A stretch of DNA of 38,499 nucleotides, taken from the NCBI GenBank assembly GCA_029262035.1, contig JAJDAE010000287.1, positions 1 to 38,499 of the forward strand, given 5' to 3'. A program made the position numbers and the translations under genes. Below, piece after piece: positions 14,610-24,198 of the stretch; position 1 is the stretch's first letter; each line of letters begins with the position of its first letter. The notes under the pieces are model-generated. The model saw nothing but the letters and a program-made list of their open reading frames with translations, did no database searches and was not told where the DNA came from. Source of the stretch: Candidatus Zhuqueibacterota bacterium (GTDB taxonomy: Bacteria; Zhuqueibacterota; Zhuqueibacteria; Oceanimicrobiales; Oceanimicrobiaceae).

Positions 14610-16988
14610 TTACTCATGTCGCAAACCCTTGATTGGGTTACTCAGGCTGGCTTTTATGGACTGCCAGCTCACAGTGATCATGACCATTAAAGTAGTGATT
14701 AACGCAGCTCCAATGAATAAATCAGCACTGATGTCCACGCGGTAGGCAAAATCGGCAAGCCATTCATTCATAAAATACCAGGCGACAGGCGATGCCACAA
14801 TAGCCGCAATTAACACCATTTTCATAAAGTCCCGTGATAGCAAAATAAAAATAGAAAGCGCCGATGACCCCAGAACTTTGCGAATACCGATTTCTTTTGT
14901 TCGCTCTTCAGCAGAATAGGCGGCCAGGGCAAAACTACCGAGACAGGCAATTAAAATGGCGATAATTGCAAAAATGACAAACAATCTGGATTCTCGTTTT
15001 TCCTGGCGATAATGCTGTTCGAGTTTATCATCAAGAAAAGTGATTTCAATCGGAAAGGCCGGCGCGATATTGACCCACTGCTTTTCGATTTGAGCCAGGG
15101 TATTTTGTAAATTTGATGTATTGATTTTTATCCCAAAAATTCTCGGTGAAGGGTTAAGTGTTACCAGCAATGGATCTATTTTGTCTCGCAGTGAAGAAAA
15201 GTGATAATCCTTAATAACCCCAACTACCCGGCGTACTTCATTGCCAAACATAGTCCTGTTGATTTCCCGCCCAATGGCCTCATCATTTGTCCAACCCAAA
15301 TTCTTCACCGCAGTTTCATTCAGCAGAACGGCCTCGTTTTCATCCGTACCAAATTCTTTTGAAAAATCTCGACCCGCTACAATCTTCAGTCCGAAAGTTT
15401 TGACATAATCATGGTCAGAAAAGACGGTACGAAGGCGATAGGTTTCATCGTGACCCTGGATATTGTGTGACATCGTATCATGAAAACCACCGGGCTCGCC
15501 TGACATCGAAGAAATATTTACGATACCCGGTTCGTTTAACAGGCGTTCTTTAAATACTTCGTGCTTATTTCTAATCTCACTATTGTTCATTTCTACCAGA
15601 ACTACCTGCTCTTCATCAAATCCCTTGTTTTTATCCTGCATGTAGCGCAGCTGGTTGCCAACCAAAAGTGTACCGGCAATTAAAAACACCGAAACTGCAA
15701 ATTGGAAAACAACCAGCCCTTTTCGGATAAAAGCACTTTCCGAGGTTTTTGTGACACGGCTTTTCAGCACTTTTACCGGCATAAAAGATGAAAGCAATAA
15801 TGCCGGGTAGCTTCCCGAAATAAGCGTGACTACTGCCAGAAAAAAGCATAGCGCAAGAACAACCTTTGGCTGTAGAAAATTTACGGTCAAATCCAGATTA
15901 AATATTGCATTGAAGACAGGTAGAATGAGTTCTACCGCTGCAACCGCAATGAGAATGGAAATCAGAGTCACCAAGAATGATTCGGATAAAAACTGCCAAA
16001 CCAGCTTTGTTCGAACAGCGCCTAAAACTTTCCGAACACCAATTTCTTTGGCTCTGCGGCTGGAGCGAGCTGTGGAAAGATTCATAAAATTGATGCAAGC
16101 GATGATTAAAACAAATGCTGCTATAATTGAAAAAATTGTGACGACATTTTTATCGCCGTGTAAAGCTTTGTCATAACGTACGTCTTTGCCAAAATAAACT
16201 TCTGACAGAGGTTGCAGTGTAAGATCAATGCGGTTGCCATTCTTAGCAAAATCTTTTGCGAAGTATTTATCCATAAAAGCGGGAAAACCAGCCTCTACGT
16301 TTTCTGCTTCCTGAGGGCTATCGATCACGACATAGGTGATTAATGAATTGTTCCACCAGTCGTGAAACCAGTCGAAATCATTAAGAATTTTGATAGGTGC
16401 AACAAAGTCGAAATTGAGGTGTGAGCGATCTGGCAGGTCATCCAGGATACCGGTTACGGTCAACTCATAACTTGTATCAAGTGTAATTGTTTTGCCGATA
16501 GGATCTGTGTTGCCGAAATATTTGACCGCCATTTCCTGGGTTAAAATTACAGAATTGGGATTGGTTAGTGCGGTTTCTGAATTACCAGTCTTTAACTGAA
16601 ACGAAAAGACATCAAAAAAATTATCATCCGCAAGAAAAAACTTCTTCTCAAAAAATGAATGATTTTTGTAAGTTATCAAACCATCTGTTGGCATCACGCG
16701 CACTGATGCTTCAATGCTTTGAGGGAAATCATTCAGCAGCGCTGGTGCAAATGGCCCTGATGTGACACCAATCAGATAATTACTATCCCCCCGACTGCCG
16801 ATACGGAGTGTTCGGTAAATTTTATCGTAATTCGTGTGAAACTTATCGTAGCTTAATTCATTGATCACATAGATGCTAATAATAATTGAAACAGCCAGGC
16901 CAAGCGCAAAGCCGGTAATGTTCACAAAAGAAAAAAGTTTTTGCTTCCATAAATTTCTAAAGGTAATTTTTATATAGTTGTAAAACAT
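14610..16988 (-). CDS. FtsX/MacB-type ABC transporter permease (paralogue 1)
   Basis: This 792-residue permease is of the large double-unit COG0577 type. It has TM1 (about 20-43), a MacB-like periplasmic domain (about 45-270), an FtsX domain with three segments (about 285-400) containing MNLSTARSSRRAKEIGVRKVLGA, then TM5, a second periplasmic domain (about 450-660), and a second FtsX domain with AEERTKEIGIRKVLGSS. The two EIG[VI]RKVLG motifs are the coupling helices of this family. ATG 16988 is chosen over the preceding TTG because GGGAG lies at the right distance. No ATPase gene is in the window, so it must pair with a distant MacB-like ATPase or act alone. The substrate is unknown; lipid, lipoprotein, peptide or macrolide export are all seen in relatives. 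Confidence 0.9.
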   Translation of the reverse strand: MFYNYIKITFRNLWKQKLFSFVNITGFALGLAVSIIISIYVINELSYDKFHTNYDKIYRTLRIGSRGDSNYLIGVTSGPFAPALLNDFPQSIEASVRVMPTDGLITYKNHSFFEKKFFLADDNFFDVFSFQLKTGNSETALTNPNSVILTQEMAVKYFGNTDPIGKTITLDTSYELTVTGILDDLPDRSHLNFDFVAPIKILNDFDWFHDWWNNSLITYVVIDSPQEAENVEAGFPAFMDKYFAKDFAKNGNRIDLTLQPLSEVYFGKDVRYDKALHGDKNVVTIFSIIAAFVLIIACINFMNLSTARSSRRAKEIGVRKVLGAVRTKLVWQFLSESFLVTLISILIAVAAVELILPVFNAIFNLDLTVNFLQPKVVLALCFFLAVVTLISGSYPALLLSSFMPVKVLKSRVTKTSESAFIRKGLVVFQFAVSVFLIAGTLLVGNQLRYMQDKNKGFDEEQVVLVEMNNSEIRNKHEVFKERLLNEPGIVNISSMSGEPGGFHDTMSHNIQGHDETYRLRTVFSDHDYVKTFGLKIVAGRDFSKEFGTDENEAVLLNETAVKNLGWTNDEAIGREINRTMFGNEVRRVVGVIKDYHFSSLRDKIDPLLVTLNPSPRIFGIKINTSNLQNTLAQIEKQWVNIAPAFPIEITFLDDKLEQHYRQEKRESRLFVIFAIIAILIACLGSFALAAYSAEERTKEIGIRKVLGSSALSIFILLSRDFMKMVLIAAIVASPVAWYFMNEWLADFAYRVDISADLFIGAALITTLMVMITVSWQSIKASLSNPIKGLRHE

Positions 16989-17256
16989 CAATTTCTCCCT
17001 TTATAAAGATAAAATACGAAGAGTCAGTATTTAATGATTCAATCTTCGTACCAATCTATAAGTAGGCAGGTATGTTAGATAAAAAGCGAAATCATATAAC
17101 ACGAGCGGACAGCGTATGTGCGAATTCGAACACGGGCTCTTCGGAACAATCTGCAAAATAGCAAATTGGAATTCATCTTTGTAATTAAAAGAAGCGTTAC
17201 AATAAATTTGGATTTTTTCAGCTAATTTGAAAAGGAGCCATCAAGGCAAGCAAAGC

Positions 17257-19635
17257 TTACTCGTATCTTAATGACTCAATTGGATTGCGCAATGCGGCTT
17301 TAACAGCCTGGAAACCAACCGCAATAAAGGCGATTGCACCGGCGATTACACCAGCTAAAATAAACACAGAAAATGACATCTCGGTACGGTAGGCAAAATT
17401 TTGAAGCCAATTAGTCATCACCCAATATGCCAAGGGCCACGCGATAATATTCGCCAGGCAAACCAGTTTGAGAAAATCTTTTGACAGCAATCCGGTTATT
17501 CCAGCGACTGATGCCCCGAGTATTTTGCGAACACTAATTTCTTTTAATCGCTGCTCGGTTGCATAGGATGTCAGACCAAGAAGCCCAATGCATGCAATAA
17601 AAATTGCCAATAACGAAAAAGAATTAAAGACCTGCCCAAACTGACGGTCAGCCATGTACTGATTGTTGAGGTCATCGTCTAAAAAGAAAAAATCAAATGG
17701 CTGATTGGGAACATGGGCTTGCCAGGTATTTTGGATAAAAGCCAGGGACTCATTAAATGAACCAGGCGCAATTCGAACCGAAATATAGCCAAACCAGGAA
17801 GGCCAGACCGTCATAACCAAGGGTTCGATTTTTTCATGCAACGAATTAAAATGAAAATCTTTCACAACGCCGATTATAGTGCCTGATTCGTTCATTTTGA
17901 ACTTTTTGCCAATTGCCTCCTCCGGCGATGTCCAGCCAATTTCTGCCAGAGCTGCCTCATTTATAATGAAAGTATTTTTTACATCAGTTTTCAACTCGTC
18001 CGAGAAATCTCTACCGGCGATTATTGAGGCTTTATAAGTCTCAGAAAAATCAGGATCAACCACTAACATAGTTATGCCGCTCCATTGTTCTGCTGGCATG
18101 GTTTCGACCTGATAGCCCATTGTAGTCATCATTCTTCCGGGTACGTCCCCCGAAGCAGTAACGCCCATAATCATACTATTTCGAAGTAACTCATCTTTTA
18201 TGGTTTGGTATTTTTTCTGCACTGAACTTTCCCAATTAAAAGGCAGTACGACGATCTGCTCTTCTTCAAATCCCAGATTTTGATTCTGGATATACTGCAT
18301 TTGCTGCTGTACGATCCCCACCCCAATAATTAAGCTAATTGAAATGACAAATTGCAGAACGATCAAACCTTTACGAAAGAAAACAGCACTACCTAAACGG
18401 GAAGCAGTAAATTTACCTTTCAATACTTTGACCGGCTGGAAGTTAGAAAGATAAAATGCCGGATAGCTTCCGGAAATTATTCCAACCAACAAGCTTAGTC
18501 CAATCAAAACCAACAATGTGTAAAAGTTAGTTTGGTAACCCATATTGAGCTGTTTGTTCACAAATTCATTAAAATAAGGCAGTATGGCTTCAACTAATAT
18601 TAACGCAAACATCAAGGCCAGAAAACAGGAAATAATCGACTCACTTAAAAACTGCCAGATGAGCTTTGAACGATACGCGCCCATCACTTTGCGGACGCCA
18701 ACTTCTCTGGCTCGTTGATTTCCCCGGGCCGTTGCCAAATTCATGAAATTGACGCATGCAATAAGCAGTACAAAAATGGCAACCAGAGAAAACAGATAAA
18801 CATAATTGAGGTTTCCATTAGGCTGCATTTCATGCTTTAAATGAGAATGTAAATGAATATCGGTCAGAGGCTGCAGATGAATAAACCTCTGTTGTTTGGA
18901 ACCAAAGTCTGAGCGAATATTTTGAGCTGCAAATTTCTCCTCAAACGCCGCAGCTGAATGATTTTCTTCCAACAAAACATAAGTGTAATAAATTGAACTA
19001 CGCCAGGTGTTTAACCATTTGGGGTCAGTGAAACTCTCGTATGTTTTAAACGATGCAATAAACTCTGCGCTGAAATGAGAATTCTCCGGAATGTCTTTGA
19101 TGACCCCGGTAATTTGAAGATCAGTAGAATCATTCAGCGCCAGAGTTTTTCCGAGTGGTTGTTGATCGCCAAAATATTTTTGTGCAACAGTCTGCGTAAT
19201 TAAGACCGTATTTGGCTCACTTAGAGCGGTTTCCAAATCGCCTGCAATTATCTCAAACGAAAACAGTTCAAAAATAGCCGACTCACTGAAATAGAATTTA
19301 CTTTCATGAAACTGCTTTCCATTTTTTGAAATGGTTGCCGACCATTTCTTGAGCCGGATTGAACGTTCAACTTCCGGGAAGTTGTCTAGCAACATTGTGG
19401 CAAGAATGGGCGCTGTACGCGCAAACCCAACCTCACCTTCCGATGTTTTGTTAACGACCCGGAAAACCCGATTTGCCTTTTGATGAAATTGGTCGTAACT
19501 GAGTTCGTGGCGTACGTACAGGGCAATCAATAAAAATGCAGTCATACCAATTGCCAACCCAACGATGTTGATGAGCGAGTAGCCTTTATTTTTCAATATA
19601 TTTCGAAGTGCGATCTTGAGGTAATTTTCAAACAT
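17257..19635 (-). CDS. FtsX/MacB-type ABC transporter permease (paralogue 2)
   Basis: This 792-residue protein has the same layout as the permease gene that follows it: TM1 near residues 20-40, two MacB-like periplasmic domains, and two FtsX domains with RAREVGVRKVMGA and RLKEISVRKILGA. ATG 19635 (MFENYLKIALRN) is chosen because GGAG lies seven bases upstream. The longer reading frame from 19668 would put 11 extra residues before the conserved start. The sequences are clearly related but diverged, so the duplication is old. A 265-base gap without a gene separates the two copies, so each may have its own promoter. They may form a heterodimer or serve different substrates. Confidence 0.9.
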   Translation of the reverse strand: MFENYLKIALRNILKNKGYSLINIVGLAIGMTAFLLIALYVRHELSYDQFHQKANRVFRVVNKTSEGEVGFARTAPILATMLLDNFPEVERSIRLKKWSATISKNGKQFHESKFYFSESAIFELFSFEIIAGDLETALSEPNTVLITQTVAQKYFGDQQPLGKTLALNDSTDLQITGVIKDIPENSHFSAEFIASFKTYESFTDPKWLNTWRSSIYYTYVLLEENHSAAAFEEKFAAQNIRSDFGSKQQRFIHLQPLTDIHLHSHLKHEMQPNGNLNYVYLFSLVAIFVLLIACVNFMNLATARGNQRAREVGVRKVMGAYRSKLIWQFLSESIISCFLALMFALILVEAILPYFNEFVNKQLNMGYQTNFYTLLVLIGLSLLVGIISGSYPAFYLSNFQPVKVLKGKFTASRLGSAVFFRKGLIVLQFVISISLIIGVGIVQQQMQYIQNQNLGFEEEQIVVLPFNWESSVQKKYQTIKDELLRNSMIMGVTASGDVPGRMMTTMGYQVETMPAEQWSGITMLVVDPDFSETYKASIIAGRDFSDELKTDVKNTFIINEAALAEIGWTSPEEAIGKKFKMNESGTIIGVVKDFHFNSLHEKIEPLVMTVWPSWFGYISVRIAPGSFNESLAFIQNTWQAHVPNQPFDFFFLDDDLNNQYMADRQFGQVFNSFSLLAIFIACIGLLGLTSYATEQRLKEISVRKILGASVAGITGLLSKDFLKLVCLANIIAWPLAYWVMTNWLQNFAYRTEMSFSVFILAGVIAGAIAFIAVGFQAVKAALRNPIESLRYE

Positions 19636-19848
19636 GATTTTCTCCACTTTTATTATTAGACAGTCCAAGTGTTTAAAAGGTTGTCGTCTGGCTCTTCAGT
19701 AATGAATTCATTGCAGCTTTAAAAATTGTACTGAAGTTTAACGCCATGTTGTCAAACAAAATGGAGAAGAGCTTTGTCGAGAATCAACCTTTGCGATATT
19801 TAAGAAATAGAGCTATATTGTGGAAAATGGTACAACAGAAATTAAAAA

Positions 19849-20175
19849 ATGAACTGGATAATTTTAATAATCGCAGGGCTGTTTGAAACTGGCTTTGCAA
19901 CCTGTCTTGGCAAAGCCAAAGAGGTCAATGGAACCGCTGCTGCTATTTGGATGGGTGGATTTTTCATCTGCCTGGCAATAAGTATGTACTTACTTTACAA
20001 AGCCATACAAACCTTGCCCATTGGTACCGCCTACGCAGTCTGGACGGGCATTGGCGCTACCGGAACTGTGTTAGTTGGCATCTTCTTCTTCAAAGAGCAG
20101 ACAGACTTTTGGCGCCTGTTTTTTATTACCACACTGATTGCATCAATTATTGGTCTAAAGATGGTTTCCAAGTAA
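19849..20175 (+). CDS. small multidrug resistance family exporter, Gdx/SugE type
   Basis: This 108-residue, four-helix SMR transporter has the essential Glu13 in AGLFETGFA. The TLPIGTAYAVWTGIGATGTVLVGI stretch (over helix 3) closely follows SugE/Gdx proteins, the guanidinium/proton antiporters, rather than EmrE. It should work as an antiparallel dimer in the inner membrane, exporting guanidinium. Some members handle quaternary ammonium compounds. The upstream 180 bases were checked for guanidine riboswitch features, and none was recognised. The gene is divergent from the permeases, and the UPF0489 gene follows 89 bases later. Confidence 0.88.
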   Translation: MNWIILIIAGLFETGFATCLGKAKEVNGTAAAIWMGGFFICLAISMYLLYKAIQTLPIGTAYAVWTGIGATGTVLVGIFFFKEQTDFWRLFFITTLIASIIGLKMVSK

Positions 20176-20264
20176 GATACTTTCATCCTTCGACAGCTGA
20201 CAAATTTAAATCCATAGCTCAATAAAAACAATAAAATTCATAAATAATTCAGGAACATTACTGA

Positions 20265-20972
20265 ATGTCGCTTACTGATTTTTACAACGGGTTTTGGATT
20301 ACGGAAAAAGTTGGCAACAACGCCTTCTCCTTTGAACAGCGAAGAAATCAAAAAATATATGTGCCGTCAATTTTATCCGGCTCTATTACTGATGTCGTGG
20401 TCGGTGATAAAGTTGTTTTCAGTGAAATAGAAGATGGCATTGAGCGAAACGTTTGCGGGCTGGCAAATTTCGTCTATTTTGATTTTGGCGGCAAACCCGT
20501 CTTTATTTTTGACAATCATAACCATGCATTTTTTTTCTGGCTTTATGGATTAGAACAGAGTCTAATTACTAAGGGCGGACTGCTAATTCATGTTGATCAG
20601 CATACGGATATGCGCGCTCCGGAGAATTTTCACAGACTCCCGAACACTAAAATAGATCTGCGCCAGGCTTTTGAGTATACGAATTTTGAGCTAAATGTTG
20701 GCAATTTCATCAAACCTGCATTAAAGCTTGGACTATTCTCGCAAGTGGAAATTATCGACAGCCAAATCAGTTTCGAAAAAGAGTTTTCTCCCGGTTTCGC
20801 TTTAGATCTTGATATGGATATTTTTTCAGATGATATGAATTATATTGAGGAGGGTTTCAAAAAAGAGCGCATCAAAAAGTACATCGCAGGGGCAAACTTT
20901 ATTACTATTGCTACAAGCCCTTATTTTATGCCGCAGGAAAAAGCGATCAGAATTTTGCGTGAATTGTTTTAG
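20265..20972 (+). CDS. UPF0489 family, arginase-like protein
   Basis: This 235-residue protein carries the UPF0489 pattern: DNHNHAFFFW (residues 83-92), HVDQHTDM (109-116) and LDLDMDIF (180-187). The H-x-D-x-H-x-D and D-x-D-x-D series resemble the dinuclear manganese site of arginase/agmatinase. In this family, the peptide arginases of the OspR type convert arginine to ornithine within ribosomal peptides. No RiPP precursor or maturase is visible next to it, so a peptide substrate is not shown. A guanidino substrate would fit the guanidinium exporter just upstream, but this is inference. The C-terminus ends at a proper stop and the length is near the family norm. Confidence 0.78.
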   Translation: MSLTDFYNGFWITEKVGNNAFSFEQRRNQKIYVPSILSGSITDVVVGDKVVFSEIEDGIERNVCGLANFVYFDFGGKPVFIFDNHNHAFFFWLYGLEQSLITKGGLLIHVDQHTDMRAPENFHRLPNTKIDLRQAFEYTNFELNVGNFIKPALKLGLFSQVEIIDSQISFEKEFSPGFALDLDMDIFSDDMNYIEEGFKKERIKKYIAGANFITIATSPYFMPQEKAIRILRELF

Positions 20973-21007
20973 TCTGATAGCCCAGGTTTACTTCACGGCT
21001 TTTATGG

Positions 21008-22225
21008 TTAGTTGTCTCCGATACTAAGCAGCGTTATATCATCCCAGTTATGATCGGGCTTGCTGAAATCCTTAGCTGCCTGCGTCAAATCGTTCAGCAT
21101 AACTTTTCCGGACTTACAATCCAATCTGGCAAGAATTTCAAACATTTTTTCCTCGAACTGCTCATCCTTTTCATTTGCTGCTTCACTAATGCCATCTGTG
21201 AAAAGTAAGAGCTTGTCCCCAGAATTTAACTGCGTCCTAAATTCTTCGCCGGGCTTAAAAATAGATTCATCACAAATACCAAGCAGCAATCCGTTTACAG
21301 GAATTTTTTCTATTCTCTTGTCTTTGCGTATAAGTATCGGGTGCGGAATACCGCCATTTGAGATTTGGCACTCGCCGGTTTCCGTATCAATCACAATAGC
21401 CAGTCCTGCCACATAAATATTTTTGGGGAGAATTTGGTAAATCAAATTATTAATTGCCGTGAGAATATCTCCGGGTCGTAAATCACGCACCGTCATATCA
21501 ATCAGCGCTGATTTAAGCAAAATAGTTATAAGAGCAGCCTGAATGCCATGTCCGGTTACATCCGCGATTAAAACGCCGAGTTTGTTGTTGCCCAATGTAA
21601 TAACATCATAAAAATCACCGCCAATTTGTAAAGCCGGTAAATATTTTGCAACAATCGATATATTAGCGCTTTCCGGGAGTTTTTGGGGCAGCATACTTTC
21701 CTGTACATCTTTGGCAAGTTTTAATTCTTCTTTAATCATTTCATTGTGCTGGATCAGCTTATCACGCTCTAAAAGTACTTTGTCCAGCTCTCTGACTTTT
21801 CTTTCCAAAGTTTCTCGTAGTGACTTGCTGTTCAATGCATTTCGAATGATTAAGCTGATATGTTCATTGTCCCAGGGCTTTTCAACATACTGAAAAAGTT
21901 TAACTTCATTGATCGCCTTAACAGCGTTTTCCTTGTCGGCATAACCTGTCAACAATATGCAAGGTAAATCAGGGTCGAGCTGTTGAGCTTGAGCGATAAG
22001 TTGTAAGCCGTTCATTTCCGGCATCAAAAAATCGGAAATGATTAAGTCAACTCTCCTTTGGTGTAGTTTTTCCAGAGCCTTAACAGGGTCTTGAAATGTC
22101 AGAACTTCGAAGTCAGTTTCCAACTCAAGATAGGCGGCAAGTGTCTTGGTGACCATTTCTTCGTCATCCACGATCATAATTGTCTGAGGCACTTTGGCTC
22201 TTTGTTTAAATGTTTCTTGATTCAT
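21008..22225 (-). CDS. response regulator with PP2C-type (RsbU/SpoIIE) phosphatase output
   Basis: An N-terminal CheY-like receiver has Asp20/Asp21 and the phospho-acceptor Asp65 (IISDFLMPEMNG), with Lys116 (VEKPW). A coiled-coil-like linker (about 135-178) leads to a PP2C/SpoIIE serine phosphatase domain (about 180-405). That domain has GGDFYD (202-207), DVTGHG (222-227), FTDGISEA and a C-terminal DDITLLSI, all metal-binding PP2C motifs. Such proteins dephosphorylate STAS-domain anti-anti-sigma factors when phosphorylated or bound. The STAS gene at 29425-29760 in this window is a possible client, though unlinked. No histidine kinase is adjacent. It has a 3' neighbour in convergent orientation (the UPF0489 gene). 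Confidence 0.92.
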   Translation of the reverse strand: MNQETFKQRAKVPQTIMIVDDEEMVTKTLAAYLELETDFEVLTFQDPVKALEKLHQRRVDLIISDFLMPEMNGLQLIAQAQQLDPDLPCILLTGYADKENAVKAINEVKLFQYVEKPWDNEHISLIIRNALNSKSLRETLERKVRELDKVLLERDKLIQHNEMIKEELKLAKDVQESMLPQKLPESANISIVAKYLPALQIGGDFYDVITLGNNKLGVLIADVTGHGIQAALITILLKSALIDMTVRDLRPGDILTAINNLIYQILPKNIYVAGLAIVIDTETGECQISNGGIPHPILIRKDKRIEKIPVNGLLLGICDESIFKPGEEFRTQLNSGDKLLLFTDGISEAANEKDEQFEEKMFEILARLDCKSGKVMLNDLTQAAKDFSKPDHNWDDITLLSIGDN

Positions 22226-22532
22226 ATCGAATGGTAAAGGTTAGGAACGATATTAGATTGGAACTAGCTCAGAGAGTTATCGCACAAAATGAAGAATACT
22301 TCTGACCGCAAAGTAAAAAACAATTAGGTTGAAAACAAGAAAATTCATATTACCAACCGTCAACAGTTTAAATCATTATCTTCAGCTAGTGATTTCCAAC
22401 ATCGGATTCTAGCTTGTTTATTTGGTTTTAAACAAATCCGGTTATTCAAACGCAAATTCTCATAGTCTAAATGCCGTCAAAGCTTCAATATTTTAGGAGT
22501 CACCATTTCCTCCCAAACTCGACAACAAGATC

Positions 22533-22568
22533 GTGCTCCCGAAATCACATAGCCAAGAACAGGAGCAC
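22533..22568. repeat. inverted repeat, GTGCTCC stem (copy 1)
   Basis: GTGCTCC (22533-22539) pairs with GGAGCAC (22562-22568) across a 22-base loop. The arms are the same as in the copy about 110 bases downstream. Confidence 0.6.
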
Positions 22569-22661
22569 AAATCACAACCAATATCATCGTTATGACTTAA
22601 ATTGAAACGAAACACACTCGGAAGTCCTGCTCAACAAACCACATAACCCCACTAAAACAAC

Positions 22662-22688
22662 GTGCTCCCAACTCAAAACCGGGAGCAC
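22662..22688 (-). terminator. inverted repeat, GTGCTCCC stem (copy 2), possible thrB terminator
   Basis: GTGCTCCC (22662-22669) and GGGAGCAC (22681-22688) form a perfect 8-bp stem around an 11-base loop, 40 bases after the thrB stop. On the minus strand the stem is followed by GTTGTTTTAG, a broken U-rich stretch, so it may terminate the pyr-thrB operon. Confidence 0.55.
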
Positions 22689-22727
22689 CGCAGCCTTTTG
22701 ATTTAAAAAGAACACCTTGTAATGGAT

Positions 22728-23630
22728 TTAGTCTTGAAAAGAAACGCCTTGGTTCTCAACTTCTGAAACCAAAACCTGAGCTGCTATTTCTTTTTCCTCG
22801 GCCAAAGCACGCCAATGGTTCTGTAATAGAGTTTCTTTGTCTTCAGTAAAACAAAGTAGAGTTGAGCCGGAACCGCTGATACATACACCAAGGGCGCCGT
22901 TTTCATAGGCGATTTCTTCAAACTCATCGTAACCTGGGAGAAGTTGTTTGCGGAAAGGCTGGTGAAGTTTGTCCTGCATAGCAGTCTTCAGAGAACCAAA
23001 GTCACCGGTAAGAAAAGTATGGGTAAGTAAAGCACTGCGTTGTACATTAAAAATAGCCTCATCGTAAGCAACCAAAACTGGTAAAACTTCACGGGCATCC
23101 TCTGTCGAAACACTTGTTTCCGGAATTAGTAAAACTGCTTTAAGCGAATTGGTAATTTCAATCTTTCTAGAAATTATTTCTCCATTGTTTATGCAGTTTG
23201 TGGTGAACCCGCCATAAAGTGAGGCGGCGGCATTTTCAGGATGGCCTTCAATTTCATGAGCGAAATTTAAAAGTTCCGAATTAGAAAATTTGTCATCAAG
23301 TAATTTATTGGCTCCGGCTAAACCGGCAATAATTGCAGCGCCACTACTACCAAGACCTCGACAAAGTGGGATGGGGTTTTCAATATTTATTGATAAAAAC
23401 GGTAACCTCGCGCCTGCCTTTTCATAAATTTTTGCAGCGGCTTTGAAGATGAGGTTGGTTTCATCTAATACAATATCTTGCTCACCTTCTCCGCTATAAC
23501 TGATTTTTAAACTGTCGGCTAAACTTACTTCAACATTTAAATATATGTTGAGAGCCAGTCCAAAAGTGTCAAAGCCCGAACCAAGGTTTGAGGTGGATGC
23601 CGGGATTTTTAGTTTGATGCTTTTAGACAA
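22728..23630 (-). CDS. thrB: homoserine kinase
   Basis: This 300-residue GHMP kinase phosphorylates homoserine to O-phosphohomoserine for threonine synthesis. The N-terminal IPASTSNLGSGFDTFGLALN is the ThrB substrate/Mg region. CRGLGSSGAAIIAGL is the GHMP phosphate-binding loop, and GVCISGSGSTLL near the C-terminus is motif 3. The length is typical of ThrB. The start overlaps the stop of pyrE by 8 bases, so translation is probably coupled. The pairing of pyrimidine genes with thrB in one operon is unusual and not functionally explained. thrA and thrC are not in the window. Confidence 0.95.
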   Translation of the reverse strand: MSKSIKLKIPASTSNLGSGFDTFGLALNIYLNVEVSLADSLKISYSGEGEQDIVLDETNLIFKAAAKIYEKAGARLPFLSINIENPIPLCRGLGSSGAAIIAGLAGANKLLDDKFSNSELLNFAHEIEGHPENAAASLYGGFTTNCINNGEIISRKIEITNSLKAVLLIPETSVSTEDAREVLPVLVAYDEAIFNVQRSALLTHTFLTGDFGSLKTAMQDKLHQPFRKQLLPGYDEFEEIAYENGALGVCISGSGSTLLCFTEDKETLLQNHWRALAEEKEIAAQVLVSEVENQGVSFQD

Positions 23631-24195
23631 GTTTACGGCTCCCCGGTTTTACGACAGGTCCCAATTCAGCTAGTTTTGGATCATCTGCTGAAAAGGTTTC
23701 GATTTGTAATGAAATCAATGACTTGTAAGGCACGCCCAATTCTGTTTTTCCGCCGCTACGATCAACAATACAGCCAACTGCAATGGGTATGGCGCCCAGG
23801 TCACGAACAGCTTGAATGACCTCCTTTACAGAACCTCCGGTAGTCACAACGTCCTCAACCACCAAGACCTTTTCACCCTTTTCAATTTCAAAATTGCGGC
23901 GTAGAGTCATTTTGTCATTTTCGCGTTCAGCGAACAGCGCACGAACACCCAATGATCTTGCAACTTCATGGGCGACAATTATTCCGCCAATTGCAGGAGC
24001 TATCACCAAATCAATCCCTTGATCACAAAATTTTTGCGCTAAATGTGAACAGAGGCGTTCAGCATGTTGGGGATGCTTTAAAACCTGGGCACATTGGAAG
24101 TATTCCTTGCTGTGCAAACCAGAAGTCAAAACAAAATGACCGGTGAGTAACGCTCCGGTTTTTTTAAAGATATCGAGAATTTCTTTATCAGTCAT
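23623..24195 (-). CDS. pyrE: orotate phosphoribosyltransferase
   Basis: This 190-residue enzyme joins orotate to PRPP to make OMP in pyrimidine synthesis. VLVVEDVVTTGGSV is the PRPP-binding signature of type I phosphoribosyltransferases. The N-terminal LLTGHFVLTSGLHSKEYFQCA is characteristic of the OPRT orotate-binding end, and RALFAERENDKMTLRR supplies the mobile loop. The gene begins three bases after the pyrF stop and overlaps thrB, all on the minus strand. The ATG at 24195 gives the family length. Confidence 0.95.
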   Translation of the reverse strand: MTDKEILDIFKKTGALLTGHFVLTSGLHSKEYFQCAQVLKHPQHAERLCSHLAQKFCDQGIDLVIAPAIGGIIVAHEVARSLGVRALFAERENDKMTLRRNFEIEKGEKVLVVEDVVTTGGSVKEVIQAVRDLGAIPIAVGCIVDRSGGKTELGVPYKSLISLQIETFSADDPKLAELGPVVKPGSRKLV

Positions 24196-24198
24196 AGC

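Larger units (their letters stand above)
22226..22727. other. 502-base non-coding stretch with two same-stem hairpins
   Basis: No credible gene. AT-rich in its first half. Its second half contains two inverted repeats that share the stem GTGCTCC, listed separately. It separates the phosphatase gene from the end of thrB, both on the minus strand. Confidence 0.6.

Noticed and set aside
16992-17256. Short palindrome around GAATTC in the gap between the two permeases
   Set aside because: Only about 8 bp are symmetric and nothing positions it relative to a promoter.
19669-19848. Guanidine riboswitch upstream of the Gdx/SugE-like exporter
   Set aside because: I saw no paired hairpins with ACGR loops or other guanidine-class features, only a short GTTT/AAAC stem.
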